DNA from: Lysinibacillus sp. ZYM-1
Lineage (GTDB): Bacteria > Bacillota > Bacilli > Bacillales_A > Planococcaceae
NCBI RefSeq assembly: GCF_001308875.1
Contig: NZ_KQ465136.1
Coordinates: 1 to 45,256 of the forward strand
DNA length: 45,256 nucleotides
Direction of reading: 5' to 3'
The notes beneath the pieces are model-generated. The model made no database searches. It worked only from the letters and a program-made list of their open reading frames with translations, and was not told the origin of the DNA. Shown here piece by piece: positions 24,880-34,837 of this stretch. The translations under genes and the position numbers were made by a program. Every line of letters begins with the position of its first letter. The first letter of the stretch is position 1.

Positions 24880-26703
24880 ATGAAATCCTCATTTAAACGT
24901 TATGTAATCGGCAAACCATTAAGATCCGATGCGTTAGGGGAACAAAAGCTTAGTAAAACAAAGGCATTGGCAATATTATCGTCAGATGCGTTGTCTTCAG
25001 TAGCCTATGGGCCGGAACAAATTTTAATTGTCCTTATGACTGTGGGCACATTAGCATTTTGGTATTCTTTACCGATAGCTGCAGGGGTTGTTGTTCTTTT
25101 GGTGGCACTGATTCTATCTTATCGGCAGGTTATATTTGCCTATCCACATGGAGGCGGTGCCTATGTAGTATCTAGGGAAAATTTAGGTGTGAATGCAGGT
25201 CTTGTAGCTGGTGGCTCATTACTGGTTGACTATATTTTAACGGTAGCGGTAAGTGTATCAGCAGGTACAGACGCAATTACATCAGCATTTCCAAGTCTTC
25301 ACCCATACAACGTGCCAATTGCTATTATCTTTGTGATTTTTTTAACGATCTTGAACTTACGTGGTGTAACAGAGTCTGCCTCTATTTTGGCATATCCAGT
25401 CTATCTGTTTGTAGCCGTTATGCTATTGTTAATTGGGATGGGACTCTATAATGTTGCAACAGGTCAGGTGCCAGCAGAGCTGCATCCAAAGATTGGTACA
25501 CCGGTCGCAGGGATTAGTTTATTTATCTTATTAAAGGCATTTGCGTCAGGAAGCTCAGCCCTAACAGGCGTAGAGGCTATTTCAAATGCTATTCCTAATT
25601 TTAAAAATCCTGCCCCTAATAACGCCGCTAAAACGTTGTTAGCGATGGGGGCAATCTTAGCTGTATTATTTATCGGTATTGTTAGTTTAGCTTATTTTTA
25701 CGGGATTGCGCCAACTTCGGAAGCAACAGTCGTTTCCCAACTAGCAGAAGCAAGTGTTGGTCGAAATCTCTTTTACTATATAGTTCAGGGTACAACAGCG
25801 ATGATTTTGGTACTTGCAGCAAATACGGGCTATTCAGCATTTCCTTTACTTGCTGTCAATTTATCGAAAGATGGTTTTATCCCAAGAATATTCCAAATGC
25901 GTGGGGACCGACTTGGTTATTCAAATGGGATTATGATGCTAGGGCTAGCAGCTATTGTCTTAATCATCTTATTTGATGGGGCAACAGAACATTTAATTCC
26001 ACTATATGCTGTTGGGGTATTTATTCCGTTTACATTAGCACAAACGGGAATGATGCGAAAATGGTGGCGTGAAAAACCTAATGGCTGGTTTGCAAAATTT
26101 ACGATTAATACGATTGGTGCAGCCATTTCTTTCATCGTAGCGATGATGTTTTTTGTGACAAAAATGCCTCAAGTATGGCCAGTGTTTATCTTTTTACCAA
26201 TCATCATTTTTGTCTTCCATCGGATAAAGCTCCATTATCAAGCCGTTGGAGAACAGCTAAGACTGGGTCAAGAGGAAGTCGCTACTATTGAAGGGAATGT
26301 TTTTATTGTACCAGTAGCTGGTATAACAAAAGTGGTTGAAAATTCCCTTCATTATGCGAAATCACTTAAGGTTGATAAAGTTATTGCCTTTTATGTGGCT
26401 TTCGATCAAGCGGATGCAAAAGCTTTTGAAGAAAAATGGCAGACTTGGCAACCAGATATACGACTAGTAACGTATTATTCACCATATCGTAGCATCACAC
26501 AGCCATTGATAAAATTTATTGATAAAGTTGAGCATCAATGTGCTAAAACAGGTCATAAAGTAACGGTTGTCATCCCTCAATTTTTACCGAAAAAGGGTTG
26601 GCACCATATGCTTCACAATCAATCTAGCTTATTAATTCGTACGACACTACTATTTCACAGAAATGTCGTCATTATGACTGTACCTTTTCATTTATCAAAA
26701 TAA
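24880..26703 (+). CDS. kimA: High-affinity K+ importer KimA (formerly YdaO)
   Basis: A 607-aa APC-type K+/H+ symporter, the same length as B. subtilis KimA. The N-terminus reads GKPLRSDALGEQKLSKTKALAILSSDALSSVAYGPEQ, strongly conserved in this family. About 12 membrane helices span residues ~35-450. A soluble cytoplasmic C-terminal domain (about 465-607) resembles the regulatory tail that binds c-di-AMP in known KimA. ATG 24880 is used, with AGAAGG 9 nt upstream; an in-frame TTG directly before it is less likely. Control is by the riboswitch, so c-di-AMP could act on both RNA and protein. Confidence 0.95.
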   Translation: MKSSFKRYVIGKPLRSDALGEQKLSKTKALAILSSDALSSVAYGPEQILIVLMTVGTLAFWYSLPIAAGVVVLLVALILSYRQVIFAYPHGGGAYVVSRENLGVNAGLVAGGSLLVDYILTVAVSVSAGTDAITSAFPSLHPYNVPIAIIFVIFLTILNLRGVTESASILAYPVYLFVAVMLLLIGMGLYNVATGQVPAELHPKIGTPVAGISLFILLKAFASGSSALTGVEAISNAIPNFKNPAPNNAAKTLLAMGAILAVLFIGIVSLAYFYGIAPTSEATVVSQLAEASVGRNLFYYIVQGTTAMILVLAANTGYSAFPLLAVNLSKDGFIPRIFQMRGDRLGYSNGIMMLGLAAIVLIILFDGATEHLIPLYAVGVFIPFTLAQTGMMRKWWREKPNGWFAKFTINTIGAAISFIVAMMFFVTKMPQVWPVFIFLPIIIFVFHRIKLHYQAVGEQLRLGQEEVATIEGNVFIVPVAGITKVVENSLHYAKSLKVDKVIAFYVAFDQADAKAFEEKWQTWQPDIRLVTYYSPYRSITQPLIKFIDKVEHQCAKTGHKVTVVIPQFLPKKGWHHMLHNQSSLLIRTTLLFHRNVVIMTVPFHLSK

Positions 26704-26750
26704 TGCTAGCATGCTAGAAAATTGTCTGTTATAATCAGTACGTTGATTGA

Positions 26751-26765
26751 AAACACGAACGTTTA
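26751..26765 (+). promoter_or_regulatory. Possible PurR box upstream of xpt
   Basis: ACACGAACGTTTA resembles the central CGAAC and flanking AT of a PurBox. In B. subtilis xpt-pbuX is under PurR as well as a riboswitch. I could not find a convincing inverted second box, so this is weak. The rest of 26704-26884 holds no recognised gene or clear promoter; an A/T-rich weak hairpin around 26769-26818 may be the kimA terminator. Confidence 0.25.
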
Positions 26766-26884
26766 CAATTAAAAAGTTGCAGAATACCATTAAATTCCGA
26801 AAAATTAAACTTTTTTTAGTAGAAGATATAGCCTTCTGCCGAATGAAGTGTTAAATTGGTTATTCTGATAGATTCATACAATTT

Positions 26885-26956
26885 TACTCATATAATAGCG
26901 AGGATATGGCTCGCAAGTTTCTACCGATTTACCGTAAATAAATCGACTATGGGTAG
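26885..26956 (+). promoter_or_regulatory. Purine riboswitch, guanine class
   Basis: The aptamer core is clear: CATATAATAGCGAGGATATGG, TTTCTACC, ACCGTAAAT, and GACTATGGGT. P1 forms from TACTCATA (26885-26892) and TATGGGTA (26948-26955). The specificity base in the GACTATG strand is C, as in the B. subtilis xpt guanine aptamer; adenine aptamers have U. A terminator and then xpt-pbuX follow. Confidence 0.95.
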
Positions 26957-27010
26957 CAATGCTTTTAGAAAACTTCACTTTAAATGATGTTTTCTATTCC
27001 TTTCGACGTT

Positions 27011-27070
27011 TTAACGCTGAATGCTTTGCTCCACTCGTAGCTGAATGGGAACAAGGTGTTCAGCGTTTTT
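27011..27070 (+). terminator. Riboswitch-controlled terminator before xpt
   Basis: AACGCTGAA (27013-27021) pairs with TTCAGCGTT and is followed by TTTTATT. The helix has a long loop containing an inner CTGAATGG-type structure. It is the expression platform of the guanine riboswitch. Confidence 0.75.
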
Positions 27071-27076
27071 TATTAA

Positions 27077-27687
<611 letters not shown>

Positions 27688-27688
<1 letters not shown>

Positions 27689-28986
27689 TGAATACCTTCA
27701 AATCAACGACGCTAGCAATTCAACATTTACTTGCGATGTATGCTGGAGCCATCCTAGTGCCACTTATTATTGGAGGGGCAATTGGCTTTAATTCAACACA
27801 AATGACGTATTTAGTGGCGATTGATATTATGATGTGCGGGATCGCAACACTTTTACAAGTTTATTCAGGTAAATTTATTGGTATTGGCTTACCTGTAGTA
27901 CTTGGTTGTACATTTACGGCAGTAAGTCCGATTATTGCTATAGGTACAAAACCAGAGCAAGGTATCACAGATATTTATGGTTCTATTATTGCATCTGGTT
28001 TGATTGTCGTCGTTATTGCAGGCTTCTTCGGAAAGCTAGTAAAATTCTTCCCACCAGTAGTTACAGGATCTGTAGTTTCTATTATTGGTATTTCCTTACT
28101 GCCAGTAGCTTTAAATAATATGGCAGGTGGACAAGGAGCAGATGACTTTGCATCTGGCTCAAATATTGCTTTAGCATTTATTACATTAGTGATTATTTTA
28201 ATTGTATATCGTTTTTCTACAGGTTTTGTCCGTGCCATCTCTATTCTAGTTGGATTGGTGGCTGGTACAATCTTAGGGGCATTCATGGGCAAAGTTGATT
28301 TTCACCCAGTAGCAGAAGCAGATGTATTCCATATGGTACAGCCATTCTACTTTGGAATGCCAACATTTGATGTAACGGCCATTATTACAATGACACTTGT
28401 AGCAATGGTTTCTCTAGTTGAATCATCAGGTGTTTATTTTGCACTAAGCGATATTTGTAATAAAAAATTAGATTCAAAAGATTTAGCTCGTGGCTATCGC
28501 TCAGAAGGTCTTGCATCAGTAATCGGTGGTATTTTCAATGCCTTTCCGTACACAACATTCTCACAAAACGTGGGACTAACTCGTATGTCAGGTGTTAAGG
28601 ACCGTAAAGTTATTTACATCACAGGTGGCTTACTTGTAGCACTTGGCTTTTTACCAAAAATCGCAGCGTTAACAACGATTATTCCAACGTCTGTACTAGG
28701 TGCAGCAATGCTTGCGATGTTCGGTATGGTAATCACACAGGGTATGGGTATGCTTGTACCAGTAATGAACGAATCAGCAGAAAATGCGATGATTGCTGCG
28801 ATTGCAGTAAGTTTAGGTGTCGGTGTATCAGTGGTTCCTGGAATTTTTGATGCACTACCAGAAAAAGTTTCAATTTTAACATCTAACGGTATCGTTTGTG
28901 GTTCAGTCACAGCGATTATCCTTAATATTTTATTCAACATGATTGGGCCGAAGCATAAGAATGACCCGATGCATGGGGAAGCATAA
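27688..28986 (+). CDS. pbuX: Xanthine permease, NCS2 family
   Basis: A 432-aa nucleobase/H+ symporter with about 14 helices. The helix 8 stretch MVSLVESSGVYFALSDI (with the conserved Glu) and the NCS2 signature FSQNVGLTRMSGV are visible. It overlaps the xpt stop by one base and has GGAGG upstream inside xpt. Together the operon imports xanthine and converts it to XMP, off when guanine is plentiful. Confidence 0.96.
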
Positions 28987-29011
28987 AATTTCTCATTAAA
29001 CTTAACGTTTA

Positions 29012-29057
29012 TAAGTCACCTATCTTTGACTATGGATATAGTTAATAATAGGTGGCT
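29012..29057 (+). terminator. xpt-pbuX terminator
   Basis: AAGTCACCTAT pairs with ATAGGTGGCTT, with an inner GACTAT-GGAT-ATAGTT hairpin, then TTTTTAT. A very similar structure recurs at 29618-29667. Confidence 0.78.
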
Positions 29058-29189
29058 TTTTATATGCGTAAAAGAGTGCATGTTTGAAGTGTTACTATTC
29101 AACTGACAAGGGCATGTTAATGAAAGAAGGTATTTGCCTTAAAAACTAGAATTTAAATGAATAACTAATGCGGTAGGAGGGAGATCCTT

Positions 29190-29540
29190 ATGATAATAAA
29201 GGGATTGGGAGGAGTCTTTTGGAGGACTAAAAATCTAGAAGAAATAAAAAGATGGTACAGCAATGTCTTAAACATGGAAATAGAAAATTGGAATGGTACT
29301 ATTATTACACCACAACCTGGAAATGAAACGATATTTTCCCTCTTTTCTGAAAATGATAGCTACTTTCCAGTAGAACAACAAGTGATGTTAAACTTTCAAG
29401 TGGAAAATTTAGATGACAGTATTAAACATCTAGAAAAAATAGGTGTTCCCCTTGTGATGGAAAAGACAATTCATGAGTTTGGAAAATTTATTTGGATTGA
29501 AGATCCTGAGGGAAGACGTATAGAGCTTTGGGAAAAGTAG
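29190..29540 (+). CDS. VOC (glyoxalase/bleomycin-resistance-like) family protein
   Basis: A 116-aa single-module VOC protein: beta-alpha-beta-beta-beta units starting GLGGVFWRTKNLEEIKRWYSNVLNMEI and ending HEFGKFIWIEDPEGRRIELWEK. The FIWIEDPEGRRIELWE end, with a metal-ligand-like Glu, is typical. One module implies a homodimer. ATG 29190 has GGTAGGAGGGAG upstream. The substrate cannot be predicted. It is a lone gene between two look-alike terminators. Confidence 0.85.
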   Translation: MIIKGLGGVFWRTKNLEEIKRWYSNVLNMEIENWNGTIITPQPGNETIFSLFSENDSYFPVEQQVMLNFQVENLDDSIKHLEKIGVPLVMEKTIHEFGKFIWIEDPEGRRIELWEK

Positions 29541-29617
29541 TCGTAACACTGTGATAAGAAAAGGAAGATCTAATGTATGGGAGGCAAAATTATAACAATC
29601 ATCTAAATACACTACAT

Positions 29618-29667
29618 TTGTCATCTTTTTATCTATGGATATAGATTGCGGGAGGTGACTTTTTTTG
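29618..29667 (+). terminator. Terminator-like hairpin after the VOC gene
   Basis: GTCATCT pairs with AGGTGAC (with G-U), contains an inner CTAT-GGAT-ATAG hairpin, then TTTTTTT. It resembles the pbuX terminator. The rest of the 300-nt gap 29541-29840 shows nothing I can name. Confidence 0.6.
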
Positions 29668-29840
29668 TTTGTATTGTTATGTAGGTACCTAATGAATTTG
29701 GAAGATAAATCCATTTCGAAAGACTTCGATGTTTAGAATTGGGCTATAAGGGAATTTAGAAATAGGATTGTTTTTAATAGAATGTAACTCTATATCTCAA
29801 CATACACTTATATAAATACTCTCAGAAAGGTCTCGTACAA

Positions 29841-30362
29841 ATGCAAAGTATCGTGTTGATTTTAATACTTCAATTAGTTTATGTACCTTTTTTAACATTA
29901 CGGACAATATTTTTGGTGAAAAATATTACTTTCCTTGCTGCGATATTCGGTATGCTGGAGATGTTAGTGTATGTATTTGGCCTTTCGCTCGTTTTTAGTG
30001 GAAAACAAAGTATGTTAGCAATGGTCGTTTATGCAATTGGTTTTGGGTTAGGTATATTTTTAGGAGCCAAAATTGAACGAAAACTGGCGATTGGCTATGT
30101 TTATACAACGATTAATACGCAAAATAAAAATGAAGAGCTTGTGAGATTTCTCCGTAACGAAGGATTTGCTGTTACGATTTATGTTGGAGAGGGGCGAGAT
30201 AGTAATCGCTATAAATATGAAATCTTAACGAAGAGAAATCGTGAGGCAGAACTCTTTCAAATAGTAGAGCAATTTGAGCCTAATGCGTTTATTATCTCGT
30301 ATGAGCCGAAGTCATTTAAAGGCGGTTTTTTACTGGCTCGCATGAAGGCTAAGCAGAAATAA
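29841..30362 (+). CDS. UPF0316 membrane protein with DUF2179 domain (YebE-like)
   Basis: A 173-aa protein with three N-terminal membrane helices (about 4-25, 29-52, 58-80), then GIFLGAKIERKLAIGYV. A C-terminal soluble DUF2179 domain follows (about 88-170: TINTQNKNEELVRFLRNEGFAVTIYVGEGRD). This is the conserved UPF0316 architecture, present in B. subtilis as YebE. The function is not established; DUF2179 also ends many YitT proteins. ATG 29841 has AAAGG 11 nt upstream. Monocistronic, with a terminator shared with the convergent gene. Confidence 0.88.
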   Translation: MQSIVLILILQLVYVPFLTLRTIFLVKNITFLAAIFGMLEMLVYVFGLSLVFSGKQSMLAMVVYAIGFGLGIFLGAKIERKLAIGYVYTTINTQNKNEELVRFLRNEGFAVTIYVGEGRDSNRYKYEILTKRNREAELFQIVEQFEPNAFIISYEPKSFKGGFLLARMKAKQK

Positions 30363-30374
30363 TTTCTATAGGTA

Positions 30375-30404
30375 AGGACCTCTGCATTCTAGCCGAGGTC
30401 CTTT
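30375..30404. terminator. Bidirectional terminator
   Basis: AGGACCTC / GAGGTCCT stem around TGCATTCTAGCC, in the 49-nt gap between convergent genes. The T run is short. Confidence 0.75.
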
Positions 30405-30411
30405 GCTGTTG

Positions 30412-31701
30412 CTATTTAAAATTTGTTTCAACCCAGTTTTTGAATAAGTCAAAATCAGTGTAGACCATGTCTTTGTAGCTCATGGCATGTAAAATTATCT
30501 GTTCAACAAATACATTATGATTTTTACCAATCGTTTTTAAAATTTCCTCCTCGCTATGATAGGTGAAAACATGGGAATAATCAATATCAGCTCGTGCATG
30601 TATTTTAGCTGCTATTTGTCCCATGATCGATGTTGTTGCGAAGTAATCCTCTACGTTTTTATAGTTTTTAGGCTTCATTTTCTTTTTATAAGGAGAACGT
30701 TCTCGAATATAGTATTCCTGCCCATTCATGGTGATATAATCTAAATGAGGGTCCTCTAAATGGTGCATGGCTTTTTGTGTCCCAACTACTCGTGCACCTT
30801 GATGCTCATAATGTTTCCAGAATTCATCATTGTAAGGAAGGAAATAGGCAGGAATCGCTGTACGTACCTCTTTCATTTCTAATACTAAATCATCTACTCC
30901 CGATGCATCCTTTTTGTCTTCCACTAAGATATAGTAACGTTTTAAGCCGATTGAAGCAGTGCCGGAGCCGTGTTTGCAAGCAATATCCTTAATTTTGTAT
31001 GTAGGGAGTGCACTTGAAATCGCGCTAGATTCCTCTGCAGTAACGGGCTGAATTTCATCATTACTTAAAAATAGGCGTTGCCCGTCTTCATTGACATATG
31101 AAATATCCTGTAAGAATTGGGATCGTTGACGTTTCTCAAGCTTTTTCAATAATTTCTTGACGGGCCCCTTTGCATTGTCTTTCGTAAATACGAGAGTTAG
31201 GGGATTATCCTGTTTACGCTGAAAACGTTTTAGCTGTTCAATATAGCTGTTGAGTAAATGTTGAATAGCCATTTCTTGATCGGCCTTATGTATGCCTTGT
31301 TCCTCTAAATAGAGTGCAATACTGACGCTCATACGAACAATATCGTATAAATAAGAGCCGACATAGCCCTCATCAAAATCATTGACATCGAAAACAATGG
31401 TGCCTACTTCATTTTGAAAAGCACCAAAGTTATCCATGTGCATGTCTCCTTGAATCCAAGTTGGTTTGAGAGTAGGCGTATGGAAGATTGAAGCGATTTT
31501 TGTCATGTCAAAATAAAATAAATATGCACTTCCACGGAAAAAGCGGAATGGACTTTCAAGCATTTTCTGATACTTCTCCAAACGCTGTGCCTCAGTTAGT
31601 TTCATTCGTTGAGCATCAAACTCTTCAAAAATGGTTTTTAAGAGCTCCCTTCTTAAAAAGACTCTTGTATGTTTCACCTGTTCTAATAATGCATGATCCA
31701 T
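30412..31701 (-). CDS. DUF2252 family protein
   Basis: A 429-aa cytoplasmic protein. Conserved DUF2252 features are FRFFRGSAYLFYFD, the GDMHMDNFGAF motif (about 84-94) and the following VFDVNDFDE. The HGDxHxxN-like and DxNDFD motifs resemble the catalytic loop and metal-binding Asp of aminoglycoside-phosphotransferase/kinase folds, so it may phosphorylate a small molecule; no substrate is known. ATG 31701 is preceded by a GGGGG-rich site. It stands alone, between a UPF0316 gene and a YitT gene on the opposite strand. Confidence 0.88.
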   Translation of the reverse strand: MDHALLEQVKHTRVFLRRELLKTIFEEFDAQRMKLTEAQRLEKYQKMLESPFRFFRGSAYLFYFDMTKIASIFHTPTLKPTWIQGDMHMDNFGAFQNEVGTIVFDVNDFDEGYVGSYLYDIVRMSVSIALYLEEQGIHKADQEMAIQHLLNSYIEQLKRFQRKQDNPLTLVFTKDNAKGPVKKLLKKLEKRQRSQFLQDISYVNEDGQRLFLSNDEIQPVTAEESSAISSALPTYKIKDIACKHGSGTASIGLKRYYILVEDKKDASGVDDLVLEMKEVRTAIPAYFLPYNDEFWKHYEHQGARVVGTQKAMHHLEDPHLDYITMNGQEYYIRERSPYKKKMKPKNYKNVEDYFATTSIMGQIAAKIHARADIDYSHVFTYHSEEEILKTIGKNHNVFVEQIILHAMSYKDMVYTDFDLFKNWVETNFK

Positions 31702-31873
31702 TAAAAAAACCCCCTTTACGTTATATGTATATACGGAAAATAATTGAATAGGTTTCGAAGAAATTTATCAAAAGTGCTCGATAAAAATGGCTATTGAGCT
31801 AGGGTTATTTCATAACATGTTCAATAACCTATTTTCATACTATAAGACATGCTCAGTTACGGAGGGGGGTTAT

Positions 31874-32443
31874 ATGTACTTTTTTACAAAAGGTCTTGTC
31901 ATTATAATAGGAAGTATTTCTTTGTCGTTAGGAATTAACTTATTCTTAACGCCCTATGAAATATTAGATGGGGGAGTTGTAGGTTTAGCGCTAATTTTAC
32001 ATTATTTATATAAGCTAAAGATCGGTTTCATGATTATTATCATTAGTATTCCGATTTTCTTTGTCGCTTGGTTTAAATATAGAGCCTATTTTTACAATAG
32101 TATACATGGCTTAATAGCCTCTTCCTTGACGATTGATTTGTTAAAGCCAGTCAGGAATCTCGTTCATATAGATGCCCTTTATAGCGCTATACTTGGAGGG
32201 ATTCTTGTAGGCTTTGGCATTGGCTTAATGCTCCGATTTCAGACAAGCACTGGGGGGACAGACCTAATTGCACAATTTATATGTGATAAAACAGGTATCA
32301 ATGTAGGGATATTAATATTTTTTATCGATTCTATTGTCATTGTAATTGGTGGTTTCCTTTTGTCCTCCACTACTTTTTTATTGTCAATTATTACGGTGTT
32401 AGTAGTTGGCATAACGACAAGTATTATCACTAGTCGTGTTTAA
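31874..32443 (+). CDS. Short YitT-family membrane protein
   Basis: A 189-aa protein with five or six membrane helices. The YitT signatures ISLSLGINLFLTPYEILDGGVVG and GFGIGLMLRFQTSTGGTDLIAQ are clear. Typical YitT proteins (~280 aa) end with a DUF2179 domain; this one stops right after the last helix (VVGITTSIITSRV), so the soluble domain is missing. ATG 31874 behind GGAGGGGGG is preferred over an in-frame ATG at 31787. The function of the family is unknown. Confidence 0.85.
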   Translation: MYFFTKGLVIIIGSISLSLGINLFLTPYEILDGGVVGLALILHYLYKLKIGFMIIIISIPIFFVAWFKYRAYFYNSIHGLIASSLTIDLLKPVRNLVHIDALYSAILGGILVGFGIGLMLRFQTSTGGTDLIAQFICDKTGINVGILIFFIDSIVIVIGGFLLSSTTFLLSIITVLVVGITTSIITSRV

Positions 32444-32490
32444 TAACAAGATTTACTTATTAGCGTGCTTAGTTCAACATTTTCGAATAT

Positions 32491-32526
32491 AAAAAAATAG
32501 TTCCAGTATGAAACTGAAACTATTTT
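32491..32526. terminator. Bidirectional terminator
   Basis: AAATAGTT-CCAG and CTG-AAACTATTT form a stem around TATGAAA, flanked by A runs on the left and T on the right. It lies between YitT and the convergent EamA gene and overlaps the latter's last codons. Confidence 0.7.
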
Positions 32527-33416
32527 GGCGTTTGATTATCGAGTGTTTTCATAAGTTTCTTCTTAGGATGCGCTGGTTTGACCTCTGCAATAAGTATTGC
32601 GAGTAAAATAAGAACAGCTCCTACAACCATACGGCTCGTTAAGATTTCGTGCAAGAAGATAACGGATAATATCATGCCGAAAAAAGATTCTGTTGATAGA
32701 ATAATTGCAGCCTTTGTAGCAGTTGTATATTGATTGGCCACATTTTGAAATAGGTAAGCAATTGTTGTTGAAAAAATCCCCAAGTAAATAATCGAATAGA
32801 TGGCCTCTTTTTCTAGAGACGAAGGGATTTCTCCTTGGCTAATAACCACAAGAATACCTATAAAGGAAGCGGTAAGAAATTGAATGATGGTCAGGGCAAT
32901 GGCGTCCTCCTTTTGAACAAAAAGATTTGTACAAAAGATATCAAAGGCAAAAGCAACTGCACAAGCTAACGAAAGAGCATCACCAATATTCATCGACAAT
33001 GAACCCTGTAATGATAAAAAGCCAATTCCTACAATGGCCATTAAGGAGCCGATGATTTCATAGCCATCAATTCGGCGCTTATAAACTGCATAGGCAATTA
33101 ATGGGACGATAACGACATTTACGGCGGTTAAAAATGCATTTTTTGATGGTGTTGTATATTGAAGTCCAACTGTTTGAAGAGCAAATGCTATATACAATAT
33201 CGTACCTAATAAAGCACCTTTCCATACTACGGATTTTGATGCTTTTTTTAATCGGGAACCAAATAAAACAGTTAATATTATCGATGCTAATAAAAATCTA
33301 CCAGCCATCACTTGATAAGCTGTTAAATATTCTAAGGCTATGGCTGTTATAACAAATCCACTACCCCAAACAATTGCAGTAACCAATAGCATGCCATCAG
33401 CTATGTAAGTTTTCAT
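32520..33416 (-). CDS. EamA/DMT-superfamily transporter
   Basis: A 298-aa membrane protein with ten helices arranged as two EamA repeats (about 1-135 and 145-280). The first opens TAIVWGSGFVITAIALEYL; the second contains YLGIFSTTIAYLFQNVANQYTTATKAAIILSTESFFGMILS, the hallmark half-repeat of the DMT family. ATG 33416 has AGGAGGAAG upstream. It probably exports a metabolite or amino acid. It lies downstream of pucR in the same direction (102-nt gap), so it may share its control. Confidence 0.88.
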   Translation of the reverse strand: MKTYIADGMLLVTAIVWGSGFVITAIALEYLTAYQVMAGRFLLASIILTVLFGSRLKKASKSVVWKGALLGTILYIAFALQTVGLQYTTPSKNAFLTAVNVVIVPLIAYAVYKRRIDGYEIIGSLMAIVGIGFLSLQGSLSMNIGDALSLACAVAFAFDIFCTNLFVQKEDAIALTIIQFLTASFIGILVVISQGEIPSSLEKEAIYSIIYLGIFSTTIAYLFQNVANQYTTATKAAIILSTESFFGMILSVIFLHEILTSRMVVGAVLILLAILIAEVKPAHPKKKLMKTLDNQTPK

Positions 33417-33518
33417 GATTCTTCCTCCTAACTACAATAGAATAGCATAGGAAAGAAGAAAATAATTTGATTTTATTTCTAAATATTCAGGCGTTTTTTT
33501 GTACTTATTCCAAAGCGA

Positions 33519-34676
33519 CTATTCATCTCTCAATTTGCTATGTAATAAGTACAATTTAACGGCTGCAGCTAGACGCTCATAAAATACATAATCATTATCT
33601 GCAGGTACTACTAATTGACGTATTTTAGCCATGCGATAGCGGATTGTATTAGGATGGCAAAAATGGGCAACAGCTACTTCTTTAATATTTCCTTTTTTTA
33701 TAATATAAGTCTTGGCTGTTTTTAATAAATCGGGATCTACCTTATCATCAAGTAAAGGCGCTAAAAAAGAGGTGACATAATCCATGGCAAATGTGGGATC
33801 TTTACGATACAACTCAATTAATAATTGATCTGATGCAAGGGACCTATAATGACAGCTCGGTATCATGTCAATTTCAGCAAAAACACGGGCAAAAAAGGCT
33901 TCTCGTAAAGCAGTAGGGAACCCTGTTTGAGTCTCGTACCAACCGCTGTAGCCAAAAGTAAATGCTTCAGCGGGGATTGCATATAATGTTAACCATTCAT
34001 GTATGAATCTTTCAAATTGAAACTGCTGAGATGGGTGAGTCATGATGATAAAAAGACTTTGCTTATAGGAACAAATTAGACCAGATTTTAATAGAGGCTC
34101 TAATGATAAAAATTCTTTATTCCAATTATAGCAGGAATCTTTTGTCCGTATATTAGCGATAAATACATACTTTTCGAAGGGTCTGTCGATCTGCTGTAAA
34201 ATCGACTTCAGTTGCTCTTGTGCAAGATCCTCCTCCATTAATCTTCGTAAAATAGTTTCTAAAAAGAACGAGTAATCCTGTGTTTTAGCATAAGCCATCG
34301 TTTCTAAAATAATTTTTTCAAAAAACTCATCTCCACCAAATCTTAAGATAGGGAAATTTTGTTCTTCAGCATAATTCAAAACCTCTTCAGGTAAATCTTT
34401 AAAAATAACAGGTTTATATGCTAAGGCGCTTGCCCCAAGCTCAATCAAACTTTTGACTGCATTTAATAAATACTCGGGTTTTTGCTTTGCAAATAATAAG
34501 CTACTTAACACAACGCTGTTGGGCGTGAAAATTGTATCCCGCACATGATGTATATCTGGCGAAAATTCAAAGTCGAGTATTTCTACATTTTGAACAGCTT
34601 TATGCAAACCGTTGTGACCAGCAACAACGGTAAAATCTTTTGTAATGGGTAGTTGTAAAAAGTTTTCTACATTCAT
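33519..34676 (-). CDS. PucR-family transcriptional regulator
   Basis: A 385-aa regulator with an N-terminal PucR domain (about 5-125: NFLQLPITKDFTVVAGHNGLHKAVQNVEILD). A central GGDEF-like/CdaR-type region follows, then the C-terminal HTH (about 325-380: NIKEVAVAHFCHPNTIRYRMAKIRQL), the typical PucR/CdaR effector helix. Family members often control purine, ureide or amino-acid catabolism. Upstream in the same direction is the amidase pair, separated by a terminator, so the amidase is a candidate target. ATG 34676 has a weak ribosome-binding site (AAAGGCAATG). Confidence 0.87.
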   Translation of the reverse strand: MNVENFLQLPITKDFTVVAGHNGLHKAVQNVEILDFEFSPDIHHVRDTIFTPNSVVLSSLLFAKQKPEYLLNAVKSLIELGASALAYKPVIFKDLPEEVLNYAEEQNFPILRFGGDEFFEKIILETMAYAKTQDYSFFLETILRRLMEEDLAQEQLKSILQQIDRPFEKYVFIANIRTKDSCYNWNKEFLSLEPLLKSGLICSYKQSLFIIMTHPSQQFQFERFIHEWLTLYAIPAEAFTFGYSGWYETQTGFPTALREAFFARVFAEIDMIPSCHYRSLASDQLLIELYRKDPTFAMDYVTSFLAPLLDDKVDPDLLKTAKTYIIKKGNIKEVAVAHFCHPNTIRYRMAKIRQLVVPADNDYVFYERLAAAVKLYLLHSKLRDE

Positions 34677-34776
34677 GATTGGATCATTGCCTTTCCCGTA
34701 GTAAGCTACTATCTTCTATTATAAAAGTACTCATCAATAAAAAACCATTAGTATTGATAAGAGTGTATGCCCAATG

Positions 34777-34824
34777 AAAAAAATCTGCTCATTCAACGGA
34801 ATAACGTGAAGTGAGCAGATTTTT
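34777..34824 (-). terminator. Terminator of the amidase operon
   Basis: AAAATCTGCTCA...CGTTA pairs with its complement around a short loop, with T runs on both ends. It lies 14 nt after the amidase stop, between it and pucR. Confidence 0.88.
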
Positions 34825-34837
34825 CAATATTTATAGA

